Positions 1-6,674 of a DNA stretch of 9,361 bases are shown here, piece after piece. Source of the DNA: an uncultured Ruminococcus sp. (GTDB lineage Bacteria > Bacillota_A > Clostridia > Oscillospirales > Acutalibacteraceae); contig CADBXH010000073.1 of assembly GCA_902798605.1 (NCBI GenBank), positions 1 through 9,361 on the forward strand. Direction: 5' to 3'. Under the pieces are notes generated by a model. That model was not told the origin of the DNA. It made no database searches and was given only the letters and a program-made list of their open reading frames with translations. Position 1 is the stretch's first letter, and the number at the start of each line of letters is the position of its first letter. Made by a program: the position numbers and the translations under genes.

Positions 1-78
1 ATTGATTATTGTTGAGGAAAGCTTCTGCAATTGGCAGGGGATTCCTCGGCTTCGCTCGGAACGGTCGCTGCGCGTCCG
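1..78. other. Unassigned flank left of the array
   Basis: I see no gene or CRISPR repeat here. At the array period of 65-69 nt an earlier repeat would start near position 12, and nothing there resembles one. The first half is AT-rich, while about 44-78 is strikingly GC-rich (CGGCTTCGCTCGGAACGG and following) and unlike the AT-rich spacers. It could be the inner end of a leader, a dispersed GC-rich intergenic repeat, or the junction of an insertion that damaged the first repeat. The sequence alone does not decide. Confidence 0.3.
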
Positions 79-233
79 CCTTTCCCATAGGGGATTGATA
101 CCAATTGCAATTGTGATTAATACAGCTTTCATTTTTAACTTTACCTTTCCCATAGGGGATTGATACGAAAGAATATAAGTTGTTGTTTCGCCTTTGTTGA
201 CGATAAACTTTACCTTTCCCATAGGGGATTGAT
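79..233 (+). CRISPR. Short CRISPR array: three repeats, two spacers
   Basis: Three copies share the core CCCATAGGGGATTGAT. Copy 2 (137-166) and copy 3 (206-233) also share the 5' part AACTTTACCTTT, giving a repeat of about 30 nt. Copy 1 matches only from 79 to 101. The spacers are 102-136 (35 nt) and 167-205 (39 nt). The TCCC/GGGA arms can form the small hairpin expected of a Cas6 substrate. The 3' end ATTGATAC resembles the ATTGAAAC-type 5' handle of type I/III crRNAs, so the crRNA strand is plus. Copy 3 ends in ATTGATTT, the usual decay of a trailer-end repeat. Any leader should therefore lie to the left. A 12-nt stretch of spacer 2 recurs in cmr5 but does not extend, so I see no self-target in the window. 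Confidence 0.9.
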
Positions 234-293
234 TTGTTACGGCGACGTCGGCGCAATCACGCCTCGTCGCTCTTCGCTTTTCTCAAAAAAAGA
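213..293 (+). repeat. Left arm of long inverted repeat (terminal CRISPR repeat plus trailer)
   Basis: Positions 213-293 match the reverse complement of 9281-9361 with two differences (249 C versus T, and 289 A versus C in the right arm). The arm contains the last 21 nt of the terminal CRISPR repeat followed by about 60 nt of trailer. The match reaches the right edge of the window, so the true repeat may be longer. The two arms enclose the cas operon and the 130-residue gene. Confidence 0.95.
242..270 (+). other. GC-rich hairpin in the array trailer
   Basis: GCGACG (242-247) pairs with CGTCGC (265-270), and GGCG (250-253) pairs with CGCC (260-263), leaving a small internal loop and a six-base apical loop. 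The inverted copy at 9304-9332 forms the same structure. The single difference between the copies in this interval (position 249) falls in the unpaired internal loop. It may mark the end of the pre-crRNA or stabilise its 3' end; that role is inferred. Confidence 0.5.
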
Positions 294-334
294 ACACCTC
301 AATGAACTGTTCGACTCATTGAGGTGTTGTTTTC
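293..334 (+). terminator. Rho-independent terminator after the left array
   Basis: AACACCTCAATGA (293-305) pairs perfectly with TCATTGAGGTGTT (316-328) across a 10-nt loop. TTTT follows at 330-333. A run of A at 285-291 on the other side would supply a U-tract for minus-strand transcripts, so it may work both ways. Its main job is probably to end the pre-crRNA read from the left array. Confidence 0.8.
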
Positions 335-378
335 TTATGTGGGTTTATTGCGGATCATCATAGTGCTTTTGGCAATAA

Positions 379-415
379 AAAAACGCTTTGGTCATTTTTT
401 GACCAAAGCGTTTTT
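379..415 (-). terminator. Bidirectional terminator at the end of the cas operon
   Basis: AAAAACGCTTTGGTCA (379-394) pairs perfectly with TGACCAAAGCGTTTTT (400-415) around a TTTTT loop. The A and T flanks give U-tracts on both strands. It lies about 40 nt downstream of the stop codon of the last operon gene and also faces any read-through from the left array. Confidence 0.9.
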
Positions 416-455
416 ATTTGAATTGATATGGTGTTATTATACTTTAATTACCAAA

Positions 456-2081
456 TCACTTTTTACGTTTATTTTTTTTGTTTTTTGATTTGGGAAAAAG
501 CACGGCAAAGACAGCGCAAACGCCTACCAAACAAATCGAAATCAGCAGATGGAACGGCTTCAAATCTAACGAATCCGTCAATACAAGGCCTACAATATCA
601 ACCACAAGATTGATAGCCGCTAAAGGCAAGCCGATACGGGTGATCCAATTGAGTATCTCGTTTTCCTTTTCCTCCGCGTATTCGGTGGTGTAGTCGTATA
701 TACCGTTGACCTTATGGCTCAGGTTCTTTAACAAATCGTTGATATACATTTCATTTCTCATCATATCAAATTCGTCGATCCCCTGCTCCTGAACGGTAAA
801 CTGAGTAAGAAAAATATTATTTTGAGCGTAGACATAGTCACGCTTCAGCTTCTTTATGCGTTCATTAAGCTCTTTATTTTCACCTTTTGTTTTTTCACCG
901 TCAAAATAATCGGAAGAAATATACGCACATTCCTTTGACAGCTTCATCAGCGTTGCTCTTTGAAGCAATACACCCGCCGCCATTGTAACGTACTGTGTTA
1001 AAAACGGGTTGATCACGCCGACAGTCAAGCCTTCATACTCCCCTGTTACGCGTACAAGCGAATGGTGAGTGATAACGTCGATCGTTCCCCAATCGCGCCA
1101 CCGGCTGTAAACGCAGCGTTTAAGCAGTGCTTCGCGCATTTCGGGAGACTGGCAGGATGAATCATCGGCGTCGATATATGCAAATGAGTAAATCTTGTTG
1201 GCAAGCTCTGTGTCGGAATATATATCCTTTCCGACAGTCGGGATAGGATCGTCACCCACAAGCTGTAACGATTTGACCTCATTACTGAATTTTTCATCGC
1301 GCACAAGGCAGCACACAAACATTCTGTCATCGATCACCGGACTTATCTCGGGTTTTTCTTTTTTGCCTGGCAATAATTCGCGGATCAAATCCATGATCGG
1401 CGGGATGATGTCTGTGTTTAGCAAAGAACTGTCGTTTTTCTTGAAATTTTCTAACGACCGTTTTCCGAAGCTCGACATCTCGACCTCGTTGCCCATAATT
1501 GAAATTGAATCCGCTACGAGCGGATGCGATTTCTCATCGTCGACGAGAAACGGCATATTGATCCGTCTTCCGTATTCGTTGATCTGCTTGACAGAGTCTA
1601 AATCTCTATGATTCTCATCATAATTTTCAAGCTCAAACTGCAATATGGCTATATTGTTGCTGAAAACAGTCGCGCGGATGCTATCGATCGTCAGCCTGTA
1701 TACATCTATTATTTCGGTTTTGTTTTTATTATCGTCTTTTTGGGCTTTTTTGATAATATATTCGCGGTCGGAATTTTCGGGAATATTGTAGCGCCAGCGC
1801 TTGATCCTGTTTTTGTTGCGCTCGGCCGGGTCTTCATCGCACTTGATCGTATCTTTGTTGAACATCAGATTTCGTGCTTCGGGGGTGAAATACTGATACA
1901 TTTGGTAATTCAAACGCGATTCTGTTTCGTCCGAACCGTTACGCAAAGAATCGTCAACCCAATTGCCGCGATTTTCCTCGGTATCGGAAATATCATAATC
2001 AAAGCTAAAGGCTAACATAAACGTATGATAGCTGTAAGGAAGCGCAGAGGGATGTTTTATATCATTTTTCTCTAACATCAT
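456..2081 (-). CDS. CorA-like membrane effector of the type III CRISPR system
   Basis: A 541-residue protein and the last gene of the operon. The long soluble part includes LTIDSIRATVF (130-140) and INEYGRRINMPF (167-178), which resemble conserved stretches I associate with CRISPR-linked CorA-like proteins. A charged helical region (about 400-475) leads into two hydrophobic segments, roughly 480-501 and 510-529, and a lysine-rich tail. The C-terminal helix pair is the CorA topology, and GLPLAAINLV resembles the start of CorA TM1. The GMN signature expected at the end of TM1 is absent (GLVL there), so magnesium transport is doubtful. By family knowledge such proteins are membrane effectors switched on by SAM-AMP made by Cas10. 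Activation and membrane disruption here are inferred. The gene starts 8 nt after cmr6, with its SD overlapping the cmr6 stop. The second ATG (2078) is an equally good start by SD spacing. Confidence 0.72.
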   Translation of the reverse strand: MMLEKNDIKHPSALPYSYHTFMLAFSFDYDISDTEENRGNWVDDSLRNGSDETESRLNYQMYQYFTPEARNLMFNKDTIKCDEDPAERNKNRIKRWRYNIPENSDREYIIKKAQKDDNKNKTEIIDVYRLTIDSIRATVFSNNIAILQFELENYDENHRDLDSVKQINEYGRRINMPFLVDDEKSHPLVADSISIMGNEVEMSSFGKRSLENFKKNDSSLLNTDIIPPIMDLIRELLPGKKEKPEISPVIDDRMFVCCLVRDEKFSNEVKSLQLVGDDPIPTVGKDIYSDTELANKIYSFAYIDADDSSCQSPEMREALLKRCVYSRWRDWGTIDVITHHSLVRVTGEYEGLTVGVINPFLTQYVTMAAGVLLQRATLMKLSKECAYISSDYFDGEKTKGENKELNERIKKLKRDYVYAQNNIFLTQFTVQEQGIDEFDMMRNEMYINDLLKNLSHKVNGIYDYTTEYAEEKENEILNWITRIGLPLAAINLVVDIVGLVLTDSLDLKPFHLLISICLVGVCAVFAVLFPKSKNKKNKRKK

Positions 2082-2084
2082 CAG

Positions 2085-2091
2085 CCTCCTT
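2085..2091 (-). promoter_or_regulatory. SD of the CorA-like gene
   Basis: AAGGAGG on the minus strand overlaps the cmr6 stop codon. It lies 3 nt from the first ATG (2081) and 6 nt from the second ATG (2078). The second start is therefore favoured by spacing, although the two differ by only one residue. The overlap suggests translational coupling to cmr6. Confidence 0.7.
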
Positions 2092-3001
2092 ATTTAAGCG
2101 ATTTTTTGCAAAAATAACACTTTTTCCGCTCATCGGTACTGTCTTTGTAATAGCGGAAAATCTCTTTGTTGCAGTGGGGGCATTTGATCATCTCGGGAGC
2201 GCCTTTTGCGTTATAATCAGCTTTTGTTTTCGGCTGAACAAACGCTTCCTCGGGGTTATCAGTGACTTCTTCGTCAAATGCGTCGTCGGCTTCTTCAAAC
2301 ACGCCGTAGCCTACGTTGGTTTTTGCTCCCGCGCCGAATGAAACAAGCAGAGCTTTGAATAAATCTATGATATTATCGGCGGAAAAGGTTATACCGTCTA
2401 CCGTATGATCGCTGACTATGAACCGAAACTCAAAGCAAACGTTCGGACGAACCTTGATTATGCGGATCGGTATCGGATTTTTTGTTTGAGAGCTGTGCGG
2501 GGTGATATAATCATAATCCAACAGCTTGCGGTTTTTGTCTGCCCTGCAGACCACAGCGTCAAAGAAAACATCGGAATTATCAAAAATCTTTTCCAAAAGA
2601 TTTTCTACATTTTTTGCGCTTATCTCTTTTTTAGTTATTTTTGTAAGGATCATTGCAACCGCTTGTGCGTGATGCTCAAAGTGGCTGCGCAAAACTCCCT
2701 TTACCGAGCTGCCCGGGATAAAGGGCTGACCGGTCACGTATTCAAAGGAAAAGCCCATATTGATGTCATCATCACTGCCTCCGATATCACCTGCGCCGTG
2801 AGGCAGTCCCGAGCCGATCAACAGACCCGGATACAAAACCTTCAGCATAAAGCTTTGACAGTTTTTGACAGGAGGCTCGAGCTTTTTATCAAAACGAGTT
2901 CCAAGTAAATCCTCGTTTTTTCTGATTACATCATCCTTAAAGCCCTTATTACCCAGCTTATCGTAGTACTCCTTGTAATACAGTAGGTTAAGATTTCTCA
3001 T
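2090..3001 (-). CDS. Cmr6, RAMP subunit with an added C-terminal zinc ribbon
   Basis: Cmr6 is a Cas7-like backbone subunit at the head end of the Cmr complex, holding crRNA with Cmr1. Visible family marks, numbered from the upstream GTG, are GLLIGSGLPHGAG (61-73), PFIPGSSVKGVLR (95-107) and the glycine loop GAGAKTNVGYG (225-235). After an acidic linker (about 237-255) come CPHC (276-279) and CYFC (297-300), a four-cysteine zinc-ribbon-like tail that I do not regard as a standard part of Cmr6. The longest reading frame begins with GTG at 3007, but that codon is only 1 nt from the SD. The ATG at 3001 has 7 nt spacing and is preferred, giving 303 residues. Sits between cmr5 (adjacent) and the CorA-like gene. 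Confidence 0.88.
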   Translation of the reverse strand: MRNLNLLYYKEYYDKLGNKGFKDDVIRKNEDLLGTRFDKKLEPPVKNCQSFMLKVLYPGLLIGSGLPHGAGDIGGSDDDINMGFSFEYVTGQPFIPGSSVKGVLRSHFEHHAQAVAMILTKITKKEISAKNVENLLEKIFDNSDVFFDAVVCRADKNRKLLDYDYITPHSSQTKNPIPIRIIKVRPNVCFEFRFIVSDHTVDGITFSADNIIDLFKALLVSFGAGAKTNVGYGVFEEADDAFDEEVTDNPEEAFVQPKTKADYNAKGAPEMIKCPHCNKEIFRYYKDSTDERKKCYFCKKSLK

Positions 3002-3003
3002 AT

Positions 3004-3399
3004 TCACGCCTCCCCTTTCTTGCCGGTATCTTTTTTGTTTTTGACCAACTCAAAATAATTCAGCGAAAGCTTGAGCGCGATCGAGGCGTTGATAAAATCT
3101 TCCTTTGTCTGTCTGTTATCGTGATTGCAAATGTAATCAAAGACTTTTGCGGATTCTGCCGTTTCGCCTTTGATAATCTTATACATAGCACAGATCAACA
3201 GGCTGCGTTTTATTTCGGAGCCGCCGTCATCCGCCAGAAACGCTGCCGCCGATTTAAGGCTTCCCAAAACGACAGCCGCGCCGAAAGAGGAGATATAACC
3301 TCTGAACCTGTTGTCGACCTTGCCGTTTTTGGCAATACCGAATTCCTCAACAGCTGTTTTTGCAGAAGGTATCCACTCGTTGACTTGTTTTTTGTTCAT
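3004..3399 (-). CDS. Cmr5, small helical subunit of the Cmr complex
   Basis: Cmr5 is the small (Cas11-type) subunit that lines the inner filament beside Cmr4 and contacts the target strand. The 131-residue length, an apparently all-helical make-up, the N-terminal pattern in which A-x-x-A-V-E-E-F is followed by RGYISSFGAAV (about residues 33-43), and the place between cmr4 and cmr6 all fit the family. There are no catalytic motifs, as expected. It starts with ATG 12 nt after the cmr4 stop, with GAGGAGG overlapping that stop. Its TGA end lies just before the preferred cmr6 start. Sequence conservation in this family is low, so position and length carry much of the call. Confidence 0.85.
   Translation of the reverse strand: MNKKQVNEWIPSAKTAVEEFGIAKNGKVDNRFRGYISSFGAAVVLGSLKSAAAFLADDGGSEIKRSLLICAMYKIIKGETAESAKVFDYICNHDNRQTKEDFINASIALKLSLNYFELVKNKKDTGKKGEA
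3009..3015 (-). promoter_or_regulatory. SD that decides the cmr6 start
   Basis: GGGGAGG on the minus strand lies inside the 3' end of cmr5. It is 7 nt from ATG 3001 and only 1 nt from GTG 3007, so the ATG is the better start. Its position within cmr5 suggests coupled translation. Confidence 0.7.
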
Positions 3400-3411
3400 G
3401 GATGATCCTCC

Positions 3412-4191
3412 TCAGTTCAGCTTTTCAAATTTAGTAAAGCCGCATCCTATAGACGCGTGACCGCCGATTTGGATATAATCCTGTTTGTCAAGATCAAGCA
3501 GCATATTGTCATCGGGCGTCAAAACAAATGAATAAAAAACACTGTCGTGCGGCACGATCTCCTCGTACCAAAGGTTGACGCTGATGCCGTCGTCAAGCTT
3601 GTTGCGCGCGACAACGGGCAAATCGTAGTCGTTGAAATCCTTTACAACGGCGTAATTATCGGCGTATTCTTTGCCGAATAATTTTGAAATTCTGCTCAAT
3701 ATGTCTTTGGCTTTTTGCTCGAGCTCGCCTGCTTTTTCTGCTTCAACTTCAATACCGCCTTTGCAGGCAAGAAAACTTTTGCCGCCGAAATCAACACTTA
3801 AATAATCCGTGCCGAAATCCGTTATGCCAAAATCATTCATACGGCGGATAAAATCATTGACGGATTTTTCGGACATGACCATAACGGAGCCCGCCTGACC
3901 GCTTGTGCGCATAGGTCTTGCAAGCAGATGCGCGTCGAGGAATTTATAGCTGCCCGCCTTAATTATGTCCGAACTTGCCTTTTGACCGAAAATATCGATG
4001 ATGTCAAACTCGAGGTCTTTTTTATCGGAGTAGTGTTCCCTGAGCGCGCCCTTTAATCCCGAGGCGTGGATTATCGGATACCCCGTTACGGCGTCGCGCT
4101 CTACCTCGTTGTCTACGATATTGTAATTCAAATCTCCCGAACCAACGTGAAGGTTAGTCAGGCATCTGATTTTATATGCAAATATTCCCAT
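3412..4191 (-). CDS. Cmr4, target-RNA-cleaving backbone subunit
   Basis: Cmr4 (Cas7 family) forms the repeated backbone of the complex and cuts bound target RNA at 6-nt steps. The N-terminus reads LTNLHVGSGD followed by VDNEVERD. Asp27 sits where the known catalytic aspartate of Cmr4 is found, so slicing is probably intact. SGLKGALR (44-51) and the glycine-rich IGGHASIGCGF (242-252) are the standard RAMP motifs. At 259 residues it is slightly shorter than many Cmr4 proteins. Its ATG overlaps the cmr3 stop as TAATG, with GGGAGGA upstream, so translation is probably coupled. There are no signs of damage. Confidence 0.92.
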   Translation of the reverse strand: MGIFAYKIRCLTNLHVGSGDLNYNIVDNEVERDAVTGYPIIHASGLKGALREHYSDKKDLEFDIIDIFGQKASSDIIKAGSYKFLDAHLLARPMRTSGQAGSVMVMSEKSVNDFIRRMNDFGITDFGTDYLSVDFGGKSFLACKGGIEVEAEKAGELEQKAKDILSRISKLFGKEYADNYAVVKDFNDYDLPVVARNKLDDGISVNLWYEEIVPHDSVFYSFVLTPDDNMLLDLDKQDYIQIGGHASIGCGFTKFEKLN

Positions 4192-5207
4192 TATTCTTCC
4201 TCCCTTGATATGATGAGGTTATATCCTGCGAGCTTACAGTTTGGTTTGTTTGTCAGCTCGTCAAATTTTTCTTTGTCTGCTACATAAAATACGCTTCCGG
4301 CTTTGATCAGCTTGTACAGCGTGGAGTCCTTTTCTACGGTGCCGTTCGATTTGGTCGAATAGGCGCGGTAGTCGCGCGTTTGAACAACGGCAAATTTGCA
4401 CTGCTCCAAAACCTCCGAATCGGCAAAGACATCGCTCAGGCAATAGTGCAAATCTGCGGGCAGGAGCTTTTTGACCTCTGATCCGAGAGTGTCCTCCTGC
4501 TCCTCAAAAGAAACACCGAACAGCGACTTGCCCTGGCCGAGATACACTGTCGTAGTGTTTCCGTCGGGTATCGCCGCGCTGTCATCAAGCTCAACATAAA
4601 ACGCGAAGCGGAAATCATCTTTAAGATATACATATTCCTTTTTGAAAAAGCCTTTTTTATTTTTGCCGCTTTTCGTTTTAAGATTGCCGGTTCTTGTTTC
4701 TGTTCCGAAAATCAAATCTGACTGAACAAGCTCTCCGTCGGAAAGTCTTACATAGCTGTCGGCTATGCCCTTTTTGGCGTTGTACTCGTCTGTGAACAAC
4801 CTTTGACCGCTGTTTGTCTCAACGGCTGTATAGTTTGAAAACGGAGTGTACCGCTCGCGATCCGCTATACAGTCAAAAGGAGTTACAACGTACTTTTCCC
4901 CGCCGTTCATAATAAACAGAGGCGAAAGCTTTTTGATCACGCCGAAGCTCTGATCCTCCGCATCGATTTTAAAACTCTCGCTGCCGATAACGGGAGCGTT
5001 TTGCTCGGGGTGCTCGTGATCCTTATAGGGCATAAGAATATAGCGCATCATACCCATCAACGTGGATTGGAGCGGCGTGCGCTCGCTGCGGATAAAGTAG
5101 CTGTTGCCGCGCTGACCCTGGTTTGCTTCTTTATCAAACAAAAAGGTCTTTTCGTTGCCGAAAAAGTACGGCTCGTGCGGCGTCAGGGTGACAAGATATG
5201 TTTTCAT
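4191..5207 (-). CDS. Cmr3, Cas5-like crRNA-handle subunit
   Basis: Cmr3 is the Cas5-like subunit that binds the crRNA 5' handle and joins Cas10 to the backbone. Recognisable parts are LTPHEPYFFGNEKTF near the N-terminus (the usual site of the L-x-P-D-P-L-F-F-R-D pattern), RTPLQSTLMGMMR, matching the Cmr3 P-P-S-T-L-x-G-A-L-R region, and YKLIKAGSVFYV (298-309), matching the conserved A-G-S-V-Y-Y stretch near the C-terminus. Length 338 residues is normal. The ATG overlaps the cas10 stop in TAATG, preceded by GAGGAG, and the stop overlaps the cmr4 start in the same way. The cas10-cmr3-cmr4 order is classic for type III-B. Confidence 0.9.
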   Translation of the reverse strand: MKTYLVTLTPHEPYFFGNEKTFLFDKEANQGQRGNSYFIRSERTPLQSTLMGMMRYILMPYKDHEHPEQNAPVIGSESFKIDAEDQSFGVIKKLSPLFIMNGGEKYVVTPFDCIADRERYTPFSNYTAVETNSGQRLFTDEYNAKKGIADSYVRLSDGELVQSDLIFGTETRTGNLKTKSGKNKKGFFKKEYVYLKDDFRFAFYVELDDSAAIPDGNTTTVYLGQGKSLFGVSFEEQEDTLGSEVKKLLPADLHYCLSDVFADSEVLEQCKFAVVQTRDYRAYSTKSNGTVEKDSTLYKLIKAGSVFYVADKEKFDELTNKPNCKLAGYNLIISREEE

Positions 5208-6673
5208 TACTCCTCACCTCCGCTTTCGGTAAAGAATTTAATGGTTCTGAGAATATAATTCATCGCGAGGACGGGATCATCCTTGCTGTCTGTTATTCCG
5301 TGATCGTCGATCAAATAGATGTTAAGCGAAGCTTTAAGATCGTTAAAAAACCGCGGCAGGATCGTTTTAAGGAATTTGTTGTCCTTGTGATCGTCTGCGT
5401 CAAATGTGTTGTTGAACAGGTTTTGTATCTGCTCATCGGTATCAGTATTATTAAACATATTTTTGAACAGCGTGAACTTGTGCATTGCCGAAAGGATGAT
5501 ATCGCTGTCGGGATTTTTCATTCCGCCGACTATGCCGCTGTGAAGCTCAATAACACGGTCGAGGCTGTCGTTAAAAATAACCATACCTTCGGACTGACCG
5601 GCGTGCTTTTGAAAATGGATCGCGGTGCAGTTGCGGTAGCTCTTGGCTGTGCCGAACAGGAGCTCTGCGGAACGCTCGAGCGCCTCGTAAAGCGGGAATT
5701 TGTAATAAGAAACAAACACGCCTAACGAAAGCGAAACGTCAACATTGTATTGATCAAAGGAATTTGTAAAAATATTATTGACCGATTTAATAAATCCGAA
5801 CACGGTCTTGGCACGGCTGTTTTCAACGGGGATAAGAGCGAGCAAATCGTCGCCGCCCGAATAGATGGTAACGCCGCCGTATTCCTTGACTTTTTCAGCG
5901 ACCTTGGAGCAGTAGCTCAGGCAGGCCTTTGAAAAATCACGGACGTTTTGGTCGGTTTTGAGCGTCTTGATGATTTCGCCCATACGGTCGCCGTCGGAAC
6001 GGACGACCGCGTAGTATTTGAATTTTTTGAAATTATTTGCCTGTTCTGAGGGCACATGGTTTTTGGCGATCCGCGGCAGCGACATAACATTGCGATTGCC
6101 GTCAAAAAGCTGCCATTCCGTGATACCCATTTGGGTGACGCGGTTTTTGATCTCATCGTTCCTGCGATTCGTATCGTCAGAATGGAACATCGTCAGCAAC
6201 GGGTTGCTTCCTCGCTCCTCAACAAACGGTTTTGCAAGCTCCAGGCAATCAAGAGCCTTGGCGCTGTCCGTGATGGGGCTGTCGGATTCAAAAGCGAAAG
6301 CCGAGACAAGAAAGTACTTTTGAAAATACGGATGATCCTTTTTATCAAACCCAAATAACTCAAGAGTCCTGTTGATCGCTTCGTCCTTTATTTTGTTGAA
6401 CTGTTCTATCGGGAAGCTTTCCGCTCTGAAAATGATCCTGTCGTGGAATAGTCCCACGCCGTCGTTTTTGTTGAGCAGCTCGTCATCGGGATCGTAGTAA
6501 GGCGAGATGATGTCTTCCTTTGCGACTCCGTTTTCTGTCAGTGTTTGGCAAATGTTTTTTGATAGCATAGAGAAAAGATAGCTTGCCGCCCAGAGAGCAG
6601 ACGGAGAGGAAGCGAGGTTTATGGTATCAAAAATCGGGCCGATGGTGACGGCGATGTATTTTTGTTCTGACAT
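5207..6673 (-). CDS. Cas10 (Cmr2) without HD domain, GGDD intact
   Basis: Cas10 is the large subunit that makes a nucleotide second messenger when target RNA is bound. This 488-residue protein begins directly at the first palm region (IGPIFDTI, then ALWAASYLFSMLSK at about 27-40), so the N-terminal HD DNase domain found in many Cas10 proteins is missing. The second half has DGDRMG (227-232) and YSGGDD (271-276), the metal-binding palm motif of an active cyclase or ligase. I see no CxxC pairs for the usual zinc site; C251 and C255 are the only close pair. HD loss plus GGDD plus a CorA-like partner matches the type reported to join ATP and S-adenosylmethionine into SAM-AMP. Product identity is inferred; cyclic oligoadenylate remains possible. 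It starts 1 nt after cmr1, with AGGAGG at good spacing. Confidence 0.93.
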   Translation of the reverse strand: MSEQKYIAVTIGPIFDTINLASSPSALWAASYLFSMLSKNICQTLTENGVAKEDIISPYYDPDDELLNKNDGVGLFHDRIIFRAESFPIEQFNKIKDEAINRTLELFGFDKKDHPYFQKYFLVSAFAFESDSPITDSAKALDCLELAKPFVEERGSNPLLTMFHSDDTNRRNDEIKNRVTQMGITEWQLFDGNRNVMSLPRIAKNHVPSEQANNFKKFKYYAVVRSDGDRMGEIIKTLKTDQNVRDFSKACLSYCSKVAEKVKEYGGVTIYSGGDDLLALIPVENSRAKTVFGFIKSVNNIFTNSFDQYNVDVSLSLGVFVSYYKFPLYEALERSAELLFGTAKSYRNCTAIHFQKHAGQSEGMVIFNDSLDRVIELHSGIVGGMKNPDSDIILSAMHKFTLFKNMFNNTDTDEQIQNLFNNTFDADDHKDNKFLKTILPRFFNDLKASLNIYLIDDHGITDSKDDPVLAMNYILRTIKFFTESGGEE

Positions 6674-6674
6674 C

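Noticed and set aside
185..196. 12-nt match between spacer 2 and cmr5 (3161-3172), a possible self-target
   Set aside because: The identity stops on both sides after 12 nt, so it looks like chance.
234..293. Shared flank read as a leader, with arrays pointing outward
   Set aside because: It is short and GC-rich, adjoins the degenerate repeat, and the repeat's ATTGATAC end points the other way. A trailer fits better.
160..363. Plus-strand reading frame of 67 codons over the array and trailer
   Set aside because: It runs through CRISPR repeats, spacers and a terminator hairpin and has no ribosome-binding site.
344..379. Inverted repeat TTTATTGC / GCAATAAA with a 20-nt loop
   Set aside because: A short AT-rich stem overlapping the strong terminator at 379-415; too weak to call a separate element.
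5198..5725. Long plus-strand frames opposite cas10 and cmr3 (up to 175 codons), and others opposite most cas genes
   Set aside because: They lie antisense to clear family members with conserved motifs and lack SD sites; they are shadows of the real genes.
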